The notes beneath the pieces are model-generated. The model worked only from the letters and a program-made list of their open reading frames with translations. It was not told the DNA's origin and did not search any database. This document shows, piece after piece, positions 46,275 to 56,030 of a DNA stretch of 64,000 nucleotides. A program made the position numbers and the translations under genes. The stretch is from Hyphomicrobiales bacterium (lineage in GTDB: Bacteria; Pseudomonadota; Alphaproteobacteria; Rhizobiales; Rhizobiaceae), in NCBI GenBank assembly GCA_900465675.1, contig UBJR01000013.1:1-64000 (forward strand), in the 5' to 3' direction. Each line of letters opens with the position of its first letter. Position 1 is the first letter of the stretch.

Positions 46275-46565
46275 GCAAAGAGCCTGATGACCCGATAGAA
46301 TACAACCAGAATGCAACCCTGCGCGCGTTTCAGCAACAATAATCGATTGAAAAATGATGAAAAAACGTGAGTGCAAAAAGCCTAAATAAATCATCGGCTT
46401 CCGCTATGCGTTTACAGCATCGCAGGAGTGCCTAAAAGTTGATACTGCGATGCACAAAATGGCGTCACGGTAACTTGGCATTAGGCGCGCTATCATATAG
46501 CAATCTGAGCGGACGCTTAACCCTATGGCGCTTTTATGGCGCCGCCGCCAATTTGGAGGATCAGA

Positions 46566-47855
46566 ATGACGGATCAAAGCGCAACAATCAAAATCGGCGA
46601 CAAATCCGCCAATCTTTCCGTAAAGAGCGGAACGATTGGGCCTGATGTCATCGATATCGGCGCACTCTACAAGAACACCGGTTCCTTCACGTACGATCCT
46701 GGTTTTACCTCGACCGCATCCTGTGAATCGAAGATCACCTACATCGATGGCGATGAAGGCGTTCTGCTGCACCGCGGCTACCCGATCGAGCAACTGGCCG
46801 AGCACGGCGACTTCCTCGAAGTCTGCTATCTGCTGCTCTACGGCGAACTGCCGACCGCAGCGCAGAAGAAGGACTTCGATTACCGCGTCACGCACCACAC
46901 CATGGTGCACGAGCAGATGAGCCGCTTCTTCACCGGCTTCCGCCGCGATGCCCACCCGATGGCCGTCATGTGCGGCTGTGTCGGCGCGCTCTCGGCCTTC
47001 TACCACGACTCGACCGACATCACCGATCCGCACCAGCGCATGGTCGCTTCGCTGCGCATGATCGCAAAGATGCCGACGCTGGCCGCCATGGCCTACAAGT
47101 ATCACATCGGTCAGCCCTTCGTTTACCCGAAGAACGACCTCGACTATGCGTCGAACTTCCTGCGTATGTGCTTTGCCGTTCCGTGCGAAGAGTACACGGT
47201 CAATCCGGTTCTCTCCCGCGCCATGGACCGCATCTTCATCCTGCACGCCGACCACGAGCAGAACGCTTCGACCTCGACCGTTCGTCTCGCCGGCTCTTCG
47301 GGTGCGAACCCGTTCGCCTGCATCGCGGCTGGCATTGCCTGCCTCTGGGGCCCTGCTCATGGCGGCGCCAACGAAGCTGCCCTCAACATGCTCTCGGAAA
47401 TCGGCTCGGTCGACCGCATCCCTGAATATGTTGCCCGCGCCAAGGACAAGAACGATCCGTTCCGCCTGATGGGCTTCGGTCACCGCGTGTACAAGAACTA
47501 CGATCCGCGCGCCAAGATCATGCAGAAGACGACGCATGAAGTTCTCGGCGAACTCGGCATCAAGGACGATCCGCTTCTCGAAGTGGCGATGGAACTCGAG
47601 CGCATCGCGCTGACCGACGAGTATTTCATCGAGAAGAAGCTTTACCCGAACATCGACTTCTATTCGGGCATCACGCTGAAGGCTCTCGGCTTCCCCACGA
47701 CCATGTTCACGGTTCTCTTCGCTCTCGCCCGCACCGTCGGCTGGATCGCGCAGTGGAACGAGATGATCGAGGATCCGCAGCAGCGTATCGGCCGTCCGCG
47801 CCAGCTCTATATCGGCGAGGCGGAGCGCAACTACGTACCGGTTTCCAAGCGCTAA
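46566..47855 (+). CDS. gltA: Citrate synthase (type II)
   Basis: 429 residues. It condenses acetyl-CoA and oxaloacetate. Signatures: YIDGDEGVLLHRGYPIEQLAE, LHADHEQNASTSTVRLAGSSGANPF, WGPAHGGANEAAL (active-site His) and MGFGHRVYKNYDPRA. The ATG at 46566 follows GGAGGATCAG; the leader holds a small GGCGC/GCGCC hairpin near 46530. The 291 bp divergent gap to comEC contains nothing else I can identify. Confidence 0.97.
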   Translation: MTDQSATIKIGDKSANLSVKSGTIGPDVIDIGALYKNTGSFTYDPGFTSTASCESKITYIDGDEGVLLHRGYPIEQLAEHGDFLEVCYLLLYGELPTAAQKKDFDYRVTHHTMVHEQMSRFFTGFRRDAHPMAVMCGCVGALSAFYHDSTDITDPHQRMVASLRMIAKMPTLAAMAYKYHIGQPFVYPKNDLDYASNFLRMCFAVPCEEYTVNPVLSRAMDRIFILHADHEQNASTSTVRLAGSSGANPFACIAAGIACLWGPAHGGANEAALNMLSEIGSVDRIPEYVARAKDKNDPFRLMGFGHRVYKNYDPRAKIMQKTTHEVLGELGIKDDPLLEVAMELERIALTDEYFIEKKLYPNIDFYSGITLKALGFPTTMFTVLFALARTVGWIAQWNEMIEDPQQRIGRPRQLYIGEAERNYVPVSKR

Positions 47856-47874
47856 GCGCCTGTATCGGTGAAAC

Positions 47875-47907
47875 AAAAAAACCCGGTCATTTCTGACCGG
47901 GTTTTTT
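47875..47907. terminator. Bidirectional terminator between gltA and lpxB
   Basis: ACCCGGTCA at 47881-47889 pairs with TGACCGGGT at 47894-47902, flanked by A-runs (47875-47881) and T-runs (47902-47907), so it can work for both convergent genes. The lpxB stop codon (47887-47889) lies inside the stem, so the end of lpxB encodes half of the hairpin. Confidence 0.88.
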
Positions 47908-49077
47908 CTTGTCCAGAGTCTCGAGAACGACCTCGGCCGCCTTTTGTCCCGGCGGCTTGTCCGTCTGCATTCGCTGCCAGACGAGATCGAAACCCTCGAT
48001 CATCGCGCGGCGCTGCAGCGTATCTGCCGACAGCCGCTCCATCCATCGCGACAGGCTGCCGCCGCGGACCACCTCGTTGATATATTCAGGCACGATCGCG
48101 TAATCGGCGATCAGGTTCGGAATGGCAGCCGTCCAGGTTTTGATGCGGCCCGTCAACAGCTTCATGATCCAGTCGATCTTGTAGGCCGACACCGTCGGCA
48201 CGCCGGCAAGTCCCAGCTCCAGGATCACCGTTCCGGATGCGGCCATCGCTGCATCGGCTTCGGCGAATGCCCGCCACTTCGCCTCGCTGCCGACAAGGAT
48301 CTCCGGCTTCACCGGCCAATCCTTGATCATCTCGCGCACCTGCGCCTCGCGCCTCGCAACGGTCGGCAGCATGAAGCGCATCTCGCCGTTGCGCGAGACG
48401 AGCTCATTCACGGCATCGCCGAAATGCGGCAACAGGCGGTTGATCTCCGAAGCCCTCGAGCCCGGGAGCAGCATGATCGACTTGACGGCATGCTGGGCAG
48501 AGTTTGCCCTTGCGCTGCGCGCGTTTCGTGTCGCGATGAGATCCTGATCTGCCGTCAGCCGGTGACCGACATAGGTCGTCGCCGGCCCGCCGAGTTCTTT
48601 CATCACGCCGGGCTCGAATGGCAGGACCGCCAGAACATGATCGACATATCCCAGCATGCGTTGTGCGCGGTATTCCTTCCACGCCCAGACACTCGGACAG
48701 ACATAGTTGACGACAGGCAGATCCGGGAGAGCCGTGCGTACGCGTTTGGCGACGCGATGGGTAAAGTCTGGACTGTCGATGATGACGAGAACATCAGGCT
48801 TGGCGGCGATGATTGCCGCCGTGGTCTGGCGGATCAACCTGTAAAGCGTCGGCAGCTTGGCGAGCACCTGGCTGATGCCCATGATTGACAGTTCGGAATA
48901 GTCGAAAAGCGATTTCAGGCCCTGGGCTTCCAGCGCTTCGCCGCCGACGCCGACAAGCTCGACCGGGCCGTTGTGGATCTGTTTCAGAGCAGCGATCAGA
49001 TCGCCGCCCAGCAGGTCGCCGGAAACTTCTCCGGCAATGATACCGATTTTCAGACTGATGCTCACGTCAGCCCCCAT
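47887..49077 (-). CDS. lpxB: Lipid-A-disaccharide synthase LpxB
   Basis: 396 residues from the ATG at 49077. It joins UDP-2,3-diacylglucosamine and lipid X in lipid A synthesis. N-terminal IGIIAGEVSGDLLGGDLIAAL, then FDYSELSIMGISQVLAKLP, VNYVCPSVWAWKEYRAQRM and LLPGSRASEINRLLPHF are typical. A GTG at 49065, overlapping the lpxI stop by 4 bp, is a possible shorter start. Its C-terminal KKKPGQK is encoded within the terminator. Confidence 0.96.
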   Translation of the reverse strand: MGADVSISLKIGIIAGEVSGDLLGGDLIAALKQIHNGPVELVGVGGEALEAQGLKSLFDYSELSIMGISQVLAKLPTLYRLIRQTTAAIIAAKPDVLVIIDSPDFTHRVAKRVRTALPDLPVVNYVCPSVWAWKEYRAQRMLGYVDHVLAVLPFEPGVMKELGGPATTYVGHRLTADQDLIATRNARSARANSAQHAVKSIMLLPGSRASEINRLLPHFGDAVNELVSRNGEMRFMLPTVARREAQVREMIKDWPVKPEILVGSEAKWRAFAEADAAMAASGTVILELGLAGVPTVSAYKIDWIMKLLTGRIKTWTAAIPNLIADYAIVPEYINEVVRGGSLSRWMERLSADTLQRRAMIEGFDLVWQRMQTDKPPGQKAAEVVLETLDKKKPGQK

Positions 49078-49943
49078 CCCGGCAAGCCGCGGTCGATGCC
49101 GCAGACGAAAAGGCCGGCCTGATCCGCCGCAGCGATCATCTCATCTCTCTCCAGAATCAGTGCCCTGCCCGCCTCGACGGCGACGCCTGCAAGACCGGCT
49201 TTCTGTGCATTGGCAATGGTCGATACGCCGATCGATGGCAGATCGGCGCGCAAATCCTGCTGCGGCTTGCAGAGCTTGACGAGCACACCTTTGCGGCGCG
49301 CCGATATCCGCCCTGCATTGCGCAGCGATGCGACCCGCTCCAGCATACCGTCGGTACCTTCGGGTCCCTCGAGCGCGACGACGCGTCCACCCACAGACAC
49401 GGCACCCTGCCCGACATCCAGCAATCCCAAGGCATTGGCGGCCTCGGCGGCCTTCAGCATGTCGGAGATATCGTCCTTGCCCGGCACCACCGCACCAAGA
49501 GAGCCGACAGAAGCCAAAAGATCGGGGGCAATCTCTTGGGCGCCGATCACGCGGCGGCCGTTATTTTCGATGAGCTTGATCACCATCTGCAGCACGGTGT
49601 CATCGCCGCCGGAGATCAATGTCCTGACGACCGACGGGATCTTGACGACAGACTTCCAGGTCGGGCGTATTTCCCGCCATTCCGGCCGGCGGCGAACGCC
49701 ACCGGACATCACGACGCGGCGGATGTCATGCTTGCTGAAGATAGCTTCGAGTGCGGAGACATCGCCGACGCCGATGACGGCATGGTCGTAGCCCTGCCAG
49801 GAACGGTCGACTTCTCCCTTCAATGAAATCACGAAGGGTTCATCGCCGGCGGCACGCGCTGCCTCGGCGACGTAAGCCGGCAAAAGGCCGTTTCCAGCGA
49901 TGATCGCAAGACGGCCCTTCGCGGTGTCGCCGGAAACGGACAC
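49062..49943 (-). CDS. lpxI: UDP-2,3-diacylglucosamine pyrophosphatase LpxI
   Basis: 293 residues, formerly DUF1009. It hydrolyses UDP-2,3-diacylglucosamine to lipid X; it replaces LpxH in alphaproteobacteria. Signatures: LAIIAGNGLLPAYVAEAARAAG, VMSGGVRRRPEW, GAQEIAPDLLA and the C-terminal DLPSIGVSTIANAQKAGL. The GTG at 49943 starts 2 bp after the lpxA stop; the open frame continues upstream within lpxA but is not needed. Confidence 0.94.
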   Translation of the reverse strand: MSVSGDTAKGRLAIIAGNGLLPAYVAEAARAAGDEPFVISLKGEVDRSWQGYDHAVIGVGDVSALEAIFSKHDIRRVVMSGGVRRRPEWREIRPTWKSVVKIPSVVRTLISGGDDTVLQMVIKLIENNGRRVIGAQEIAPDLLASVGSLGAVVPGKDDISDMLKAAEAANALGLLDVGQGAVSVGGRVVALEGPEGTDGMLERVASLRNAGRISARRKGVLVKLCKPQQDLRADLPSIGVSTIANAQKAGLAGVAVEAGRALILERDEMIAAADQAGLFVCGIDRGLPGWGLT

Positions 49944-49945
49944 GC

Positions 49946-50764
49946 TCAGCCTTTCTGTCCCCGCGTCGGCGAAGACAGCGCCCGATCGCTCTCGGCGGCA
50001 ATGAAATCGAGGATTTCGACAACCTGAGGGCAATCGGCGTATTCGGCGCGGATTGCGGCTGCGTTATCGCGAACCGAACCGGAGCCTTCGAAAATCGCCT
50101 TGTAAGCGCGTCGTACAGTGTGAATGACAGCGCGATCAACGCCGGCACGCGTCATGCCGACGACGTTCAGGCCGCCGAGCAGCCCCGGATTGCCGTTCAG
50201 CATGCCGTAGGGAATGACGTCGTAGCTCACGGCGGAGAGGCCGCCGACAAAGGCCTGACGGCCGACACGCGTGAACTGATGCACCGCCGAACCGCCGCCG
50301 AGAATGACGCGATCTTCGATCGTCACGTGACCTGCAAGCATGACGTTGTTCGACATGATGACATTATTGCCAACGCGGCAATCGTGGGCGACATGCGAAT
50401 TGGCGAGGAACAGATTGTTGTCGCCGACGATGGTCTTGCCGCCGAAATCGCTGGTGCCGGTATTGATCGTTACGCCTTCGCGCATTGTGCAATTTTCGCC
50501 GACGGTCAGCGTCGTCTCTTCACCGGCGTGATGGACGCTTTGCGGATCGCCGCCGATGACGGCCATCGGAAACACCCTCGACCCCTTGCCGAGGATGGTC
50601 CGGCCGGTGACGATGGCATGCGGATGAAGCTCGACATTGTCATGAAGCGTCACCTTCGGACCGACATAGGCGAAGGGACCGATGGTCACGTTCTCACCGA
50701 CGACGGCGCCGTCTTCAACGACGGCCATCGGGTGAATGCGGGCGCTGGCAGCAACCGTGCTCAT
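49946..50764 (-). CDS. lpxA: UDP-N-acetylglucosamine acyltransferase LpxA
   Basis: 272 residues. It makes the first acyl transfer of lipid A synthesis. A left-handed beta-helix of hexapeptide repeats fills the N-terminal two thirds (ARIHPMAVVEDGAVVGENVTIGPFAYVG), with the catalytic His in the NNLFLANSHVAHDCRVGNN region. The C-terminal helical part is present. It overlaps fabZ by 4 bp and is followed after 2 bp by lpxI. Confidence 0.97.
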   Translation of the reverse strand: MSTVAASARIHPMAVVEDGAVVGENVTIGPFAYVGPKVTLHDNVELHPHAIVTGRTILGKGSRVFPMAVIGGDPQSVHHAGEETTLTVGENCTMREGVTINTGTSDFGGKTIVGDNNLFLANSHVAHDCRVGNNVIMSNNVMLAGHVTIEDRVILGGGSAVHQFTRVGRQAFVGGLSAVSYDVIPYGMLNGNPGLLGGLNVVGMTRAGVDRAVIHTVRRAYKAIFEGSGSVRDNAAAIRAEYADCPQVVEILDFIAAESDRALSSPTRGQKG

Positions 50765-51228
50765 GCCTTGTCCTTGCGTAGGATCATTGCACCGATATCG
50801 GCTTCCGCGGCCAGGTTACCATCAACCTTGGCGTCGCAGTGGAACTTCCAGATATTACCGCGCTGCTTCAGCTTCTTGACGTGGAATTCAACACGATCGC
50901 CGGGGATGACAGGCTTGCGGAAGCGGGCATTGTCGATCGTCATGAAGTAGACGAGATTACCGCTCGTGCCGTCCTTGCGCGCACAGATCGCACCGGCCGT
51001 CTGAGCCATGCCCTCGACCAGAAGCACGCCAGGCATGATCGGCGAGTCGGGAAAATGGCCGGTAAATTGCGGTTCGTTGGCCGTCACGTTCTTGATACCG
51101 ATCGCGGAATCGTCACCGTCGATCTCGATGATCCTGTCGACCATCAAGAAGGGATAGCGATGCGGCAGGAGCTTCATGATCTCGATGATGTCTGCCGACG
51201 AAAGAGAAGCCTTTGCTTCTTCAGTCAT
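50761..51228 (-). CDS. fabZ: 3-hydroxyacyl-ACP dehydratase FabZ
   Basis: 155 residues. It dehydrates 3-hydroxyacyl-ACP in fatty acid synthesis. The hot-dog signature LLPHRYPFLMVDRI with the catalytic His and GHFPDSPIMPGVLLVEGMAQ with the catalytic Glu are intact. The ATG at 51228 follows GGGAGA; upstream open frame ignored. It overlaps lpxD by 8 bp. The link to LpxA and LpxD balances 3-hydroxyacyl use between membrane lipids and lipid A. Confidence 0.96.
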   Translation of the reverse strand: MTEEAKASLSSADIIEIMKLLPHRYPFLMVDRIIEIDGDDSAIGIKNVTANEPQFTGHFPDSPIMPGVLLVEGMAQTAGAICARKDGTSGNLVYFMTIDNARFRKPVIPGDRVEFHVKKLKQRGNIWKFHCDAKVDGNLAAEADIGAMILRKDKA

Positions 51229-52285
51229 TCTTGTCTCCCGTTTTGTTCGCCCGTGCCGCCGAACGTGCCATGATCTCGGCAGATTCGCGCAGGAAGTGCT
51301 TGATCGGCCTGGCCGGAATGCCACCGTAACGCTCGCCGTCCGGAATGCTTTGTACCACACCGCTCTTGGCAGCGATCTGAACGCCGTTGCCAATGGTAAT
51401 ATGGCCATTAATCCCGGTTTGACCACCGATCTGCACACCATCGCCGATCACGGCACTGCCGGCGATGCCAACTTGCGAAACAACCGCGCAGTGGCGGCCA
51501 ATCTTGACGTTGTGACCGATCTGCACCTGATTGTCGATCTTGGTACCCTCACCAATGACGGTGTCGTCCATCGTACCGCGATCGATCGTCGAGTTAGCGC
51601 CGATCTCGACATTGTCCTGAATGATGACACGGCCAATCTGAACGATCTTGATCATGCCACGCGGACCCGGCGCATAGCCGAATCCATCCTGGCCGATACG
51701 TGCGCCATTGTGGATGATGACGTGATTGCCGAGAAAAGCACACAGCACGCTCGCGCCGCTGGCGATCGAACAATTGCGGCCGATCTTGACACCAGGGCCA
51801 ATGATCGCGCCCGCTCCGATCCGGGTGCCCGAACCGATTTCGACACCGGCGCCGATGACAGCCAAAGGCTCGACGATGACGCCGACTTCCAGCTTGGCGG
51901 TCGGATCGACCACCGCGCCAGTGCCGATGGCGCTGTCAACCGACATGGATGGCAATGGCTGCAGAGCCGACGGATGCAAATATCCACCAGCCATCGCAAA
52001 TGCTGTGTGAGGGTTTTTTGAGACGAGGGCCGGTATATGCGCCGGGATTGCAGACAGCAAAGCCGGATCGCACAGAACAGCCGATGCCTCGCATGTTTCC
52101 AGCTCGGCGCGGCTCCTGCGCGAAATCACATAACAGATGTCACCAGCCTTGGCACGACTCACAGGAGCCACGGAATGGATGATGACGTCTGCCTTGGACG
52201 AATCGGGGAGTTCTGCCCCGAGATATTGAGCGAGCTCAGAGAGCTTCACCCCATCCCGAGGCTTAAAGAACGAATTTTGCTCCAT
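51221..52285 (-). CDS. lpxD: UDP-3-O-acylglucosamine N-acyltransferase LpxD
   Basis: 354 residues. It adds the second 3-hydroxyacyl chain in lipid A synthesis. An N-terminal uridine-binding domain (VKLSELAQYLGAEL) is followed by a long left-handed beta-helix of hexapeptide repeats and the catalytic His region IDNQVQIGHNVKIGRHC. The start is MEQNSFF at 52285; another Met lies two codons upstream. It is 48 bp after bamA. Confidence 0.96.
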   Translation of the reverse strand: MEQNSFFKPRDGVKLSELAQYLGAELPDSSKADVIIHSVAPVSRAKAGDICYVISRRSRAELETCEASAVLCDPALLSAIPAHIPALVSKNPHTAFAMAGGYLHPSALQPLPSMSVDSAIGTGAVVDPTAKLEVGVIVEPLAVIGAGVEIGSGTRIGAGAIIGPGVKIGRNCSIASGASVLCAFLGNHVIIHNGARIGQDGFGYAPGPRGMIKIVQIGRVIIQDNVEIGANSTIDRGTMDDTVIGEGTKIDNQVQIGHNVKIGRHCAVVSQVGIAGSAVIGDGVQIGGQTGINGHITIGNGVQIAAKSGVVQSIPDGERYGGIPARPIKHFLRESAEIMARSAARANKTGDKND

Positions 52286-52333
52286 CGGCAATGCTCCAGA
52301 ACGGAATTCCAGTATGGTTCCGGACTGCCGATA

Positions 52334-54673
52334 TCAGAATTGGTTGTTGATGCCAAACTTGAAGTACTGCGTCTTGTCGTAGTCCTTCTTGACGACCGGG
52401 ATCGCATAGTCGACGCGAAGTGCACCGAAAGGCGACTGCCAGATCAGGCCAAGGCCGACCGAAGCGCGCAGAGCTGCATCATCACCGTTGACATACTCCC
52501 CACCAGTGGGCTGCACATCGTTGCCGAACAGCGTACCGGCATCAGCAAATACTGCACCACGAAGACCGAAGTCACGCGGGAAGCCAGGCATTGGGAAGGA
52601 TGCTTCAGCCGAAACCGTAAAGTAGGTCGTGCCACCCAGCGGATCATCCGGACCGCCGCCAACGCGTGGGCCGATACCCTTGTTCTCAAAGCCGCGAATA
52701 TCGTTGTTACCCAGGGTGAACTGGTCGAAGATATTCAGATCCTTGCCGAGGCCGACTACGTAGCCAGCACCAGCGGAGAGCGAACCGATGATATCGGCAT
52801 CGTCAGCGAGCAGATGGTAGTAGCGGGCCTTGCCGTAGACCTTGTAGAACTGCGAGTCGCCGCCGAGGCCTGCGATTTCGTTCGTCAGCGTTGCGTAGAT
52901 ACCTTCACGCGGCAACGTCATATCGTCGAGCGTATTGTAGGTGAAGGTCTGCGAGATCGACGACTTGATCCACGGACCGTTCTGAACGAGGTCCTGATAC
53001 GGGGTCGAAAGATCGTCGATCGAGCCGTCCTGATCGTAGTCCATCCGCTTGAAGTTGTAGCGGAATGTCGAAGCCAGATCTTCGGTGATCGGCGCGGTTG
53101 CACGCAGGACGACGCTGTCTTCCGTATAGTCGTAGTTGTCGTTGCTCGAGGTTTCGCTGTGGTTCAGGTCGAAACCGGTCGCAAGACGATAGCCGAGGAA
53201 GTAGGGCTCGGTGAAGCTCAGGCCGTAGCTCTGAGAACCTTCGAGACCACCACCGGCAGAAACCTTGATGTACTGGCCACGGCCGAGGAAGTTCTTTTCT
53301 TCGATCGACGCTTCGAGAATGAGGCCGTCGCCGCCTGCGGCGTAACCGGCGCCGATACCGAACGAACCGGTCGACTGATCCTGAACGTCGACGACAACGA
53401 CGACGCGGTCAGCGGCACTGCCCGGCTGCGTCGAGATGTTGACGGACGAGAAGAAGCCAAGCGCTTCAAGGCGGCGCTTCGCCTTGGTGATCATCTGCTG
53501 ATTGAAGGCGTCGCCTTCGGAGACGTCGAACTCGCGGCGAATGACGTAATCGCGCGTGCGGCTGTTACCGCGGATTTCGATGCGCTCGATATAGGCGCGC
53601 TCGCCCTGGTCGACGAGATACTCGACGCCGATCGTGTTGTTGCCGAGATCGCGGTTGCCGCGCGGCGTGACACGGGCGAAGGGATAGCCTGCCGAAGCAA
53701 CCTGGTCGGAGATGGCTTCCATCGACTGCTGTACGCTCTTGGCGCTGTAGACTTCGCCTTCATGCGTCTTGACGAGACCCTGCAACTGTTCGCCGCTGAC
53801 GCCATCGACCGTCGACTGGACCGTAACAGGACCAAAATTGTAGCGCGGACCTTCTTCGATGTTGAAGGTGAGCGTGTACTTGTTCGTGGTTTCGTCGAAC
53901 TGAGCGTCGGACGAGACGACCTTGAAGTCGGCATAGCCACGGTTGAAGTAGAACTGGCGCAGCGCCTCTTCATCGGCGTGCAGCTTGTCTTCGTTGTAAA
54001 CGTCCTTGCGCGTCAGGAACGACAGGAAGTTCGAACGCTTCGTCGAGATGACAGCAGCCAGGCGGCCGGCGCTGTAAGCGTTGTTACCAACGAAGTTGAT
54101 GGAATCGATCTTGGTGCGGTCACCTTCGTCGATGACGAAAGCAAGGTTCACGCGGCCTTCGCCGAGCGGAACGACCTGCGTCGTGACGTTGACTTCGCTA
54201 CGGCCGGTGGCAGCGTAAGCTTCCTTGATGGCGGCGATGTCAGCCTGGATCTGCGCATCGTTGTATGGGCCGGAGGCGTGCGTACCGACAACGGAGGCCA
54301 GCTTGTCGTCCTTGACCTTGCGGTTGCCGTTGAAGACGACCTGGTTGACGAGCTGGGCTTCCTGAACCTGCACGACGAGCGTGCCGCCAGAGACGGAAAT
54401 CTTGACGTCGGAGAAATAGCCAGTGCCGTAGAGCTGCTTCACCGAGTCATCGATGTCGGTGTTGGAGAAGCTCTTGCCTGGTGCGATGGTCAGGTTGGAA
54501 CGCACAGCCTCAGCACCGACGCGGCTTGCCCCGCGTACATCGATGCGCTGAATGACTGCGGCTTCAGCCGCCCCCGCAGAGATGATTGTAATGACACCTG
54601 CGCCGGAAGCCACAACACTTGCAGACAGCGCAACCGCCGATACTGCGTTCAAAAATCTTGAACCAGCCTTCAT
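52334..54673 (-). CDS. bamA: Outer-membrane protein assembly factor BamA
   Basis: 779 residues. A signal peptide (FLNAVSAVALSASVVASGAG region), five POTRA domains (first: IQRIDVRGASRVGAEAVRSNL), then the beta-barrel with conserved RGFENKGIGPRV and the C-terminal aromatic FGINNQF. It folds outer-membrane proteins. The start is the ATG at 54673. It is 195 bp downstream of rseP, so it probably has its own promoter. Confidence 0.97.
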   Translation of the reverse strand: MKAGSRFLNAVSAVALSASVVASGAGVITIISAGAAEAAVIQRIDVRGASRVGAEAVRSNLTIAPGKSFSNTDIDDSVKQLYGTGYFSDVKISVSGGTLVVQVQEAQLVNQVVFNGNRKVKDDKLASVVGTHASGPYNDAQIQADIAAIKEAYAATGRSEVNVTTQVVPLGEGRVNLAFVIDEGDRTKIDSINFVGNNAYSAGRLAAVISTKRSNFLSFLTRKDVYNEDKLHADEEALRQFYFNRGYADFKVVSSDAQFDETTNKYTLTFNIEEGPRYNFGPVTVQSTVDGVSGEQLQGLVKTHEGEVYSAKSVQQSMEAISDQVASAGYPFARVTPRGNRDLGNNTIGVEYLVDQGERAYIERIEIRGNSRTRDYVIRREFDVSEGDAFNQQMITKAKRRLEALGFFSSVNISTQPGSAADRVVVVVDVQDQSTGSFGIGAGYAAGGDGLILEASIEEKNFLGRGQYIKVSAGGGLEGSQSYGLSFTEPYFLGYRLATGFDLNHSETSSNDNYDYTEDSVVLRATAPITEDLASTFRYNFKRMDYDQDGSIDDLSTPYQDLVQNGPWIKSSISQTFTYNTLDDMTLPREGIYATLTNEIAGLGGDSQFYKVYGKARYYHLLADDADIIGSLSAGAGYVVGLGKDLNIFDQFTLGNNDIRGFENKGIGPRVGGGPDDPLGGTTYFTVSAEASFPMPGFPRDFGLRGAVFADAGTLFGNDVQPTGGEYVNGDDAALRASVGLGLIWQSPFGALRVDYAIPVVKKDYDKTQYFKFGINNQF

Positions 54674-54868
54674 TTCACCCATTACCTTTTTTCTCGTCCC
54701 CGTCGCCGGGAGAACCCGATTCCGGCCACGTGTGTCGTTTTACCCGCTTTTGACATACAAGCAAGGTAGCAAGTTAATTTCTGTTTACTTCATTTCGAAG
54801 CGTGACCCATTCGCCACTACAGCTTTGAAACATCGTAAATAAACGGTAATTTTCCCTCACCGCACGCG

Positions 54869-56002
54869 CTATCCAATTAGCGCGCTTATGTCATTCCAGG
54901 TGGCAAAAACCATTAGCGAAAGCACCATAGCCAGGCCGATGCGAAATGCAATTTCCTGAGCCGAGGACCCCAAAGGTTTTCCCCTCACCGCTTCAATCGC
55001 ATAGAACATCAGATGCCCGCCATCAAGTACCGGTACAGGCATCAGGTTAAGCAATCCAATAGAGACGGACAATACTGCTGCGAGTTGCAGCAAAGCAGCA
55101 ACGCCGAGCGTCGCCATCTGACCGGAGGCCTGTGCAACGCGGATCGGGCCGCCCAGCTGATCGGGCTTCATATATCCAGCAAAGAGGTTGCCGATATATT
55201 TGAACGTGCCGGTAACGATATGCCAGGTCTGGACGGTACCCTCTTTCAGGGCTGCGACCGGCGTGTAGGTCTGGACGCGGAAATGGCCGACTTCCTGATT
55301 GGTGACGATACCGATCAGGCCGATCTCGATCTTGTTGCCGAACTGGTCGGTCATGTCGGTACGCTTCGGCACCATCGGCAGGTCCAGCTTTTCGCCATTG
55401 CGCTCGATGCTGACGACGATCTTCTGCTCCGGACGGATGCTGACATAGCGGCGCACGTCATCAAAGGTCTCGACCTTGCCGCCATCGATGGCGATCAATA
55501 GGTCGCCCGGCAATATACCAGCTTCAGCAGCCGCACTTTCGGGCTTGACCTCGGCAACGACCGGATCGGCGACCGAGCGGCCGTAGATCGAAAACAGTAC
55601 GGTAAAGATGGCGATCGCCAGAATGAAATTGGCGATCGGACCGGCGGCCACTGTCGCAGCCCGTTTCCAGAGTTTGGCGCCTGCGAAAGACCGCGCCCTG
55701 TCCTCTTCGGACATGGCATTCAGAACGCTGGTATCCGGTTTGCTCGATGCATCCTCGTCGCCGAAGAACCGCACGTAACCACCGAGCGGAATGGCGGAGA
55801 TCTTCCATCGCGTGCCATGACGGTCGCTGAAGCCGATGATCTCAGGGCCGAAGCCGACAGAAAAAGCCAGGATGCGGATGCCGCTCCAGCGGCCGACGAG
55901 ATAGTGCCCCATCTCGTGCACGAAAACGAGCAGCGAGAGAACGAGGACGAAGGGGATGATATACCCCGTCAGGAAGCCGAATATTCCGGTCAAGCCTTCC
56001 AT
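54869..56002 (-). CDS. rseP: Intramembrane site-2 protease RseP
   Basis: 377 residues. The zinc motif HEMGH (H29, E30, H33) is in the first membrane helix. A PDZ domain lies near 130-200 (AEAGILPGDLLIAIDGGKVETFDDV) and the third zinc ligand is in NLMPVPVLDGGHLMFY. It has one PDZ domain visible. It cleaves anti-sigma factors and signal peptides in membranes. The ATG at 56002 gives the normal N-terminus. It sits 28 bp after cdsA. Confidence 0.96.
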   Translation of the reverse strand: MEGLTGIFGFLTGYIIPFVLVLSLLVFVHEMGHYLVGRWSGIRILAFSVGFGPEIIGFSDRHGTRWKISAIPLGGYVRFFGDEDASSKPDTSVLNAMSEEDRARSFAGAKLWKRAATVAAGPIANFILAIAIFTVLFSIYGRSVADPVVAEVKPESAAAEAGILPGDLLIAIDGGKVETFDDVRRYVSIRPEQKIVVSIERNGEKLDLPMVPKRTDMTDQFGNKIEIGLIGIVTNQEVGHFRVQTYTPVAALKEGTVQTWHIVTGTFKYIGNLFAGYMKPDQLGGPIRVAQASGQMATLGVAALLQLAAVLSVSIGLLNLMPVPVLDGGHLMFYAIEAVRGKPLGSSAQEIAFRIGLAMVLSLMVFATWNDISALIG

Positions 56003-56030
56003 AAGTTTCTTCCGCCGCCTTTCCGCGAAT

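Noticed and set aside
52037..54661. An 874-codon open frame on the + strand
   Set aside because: Antisense to bamA and the end of lpxD; no motif or ribosome-binding site, and composition typical of a shadow.
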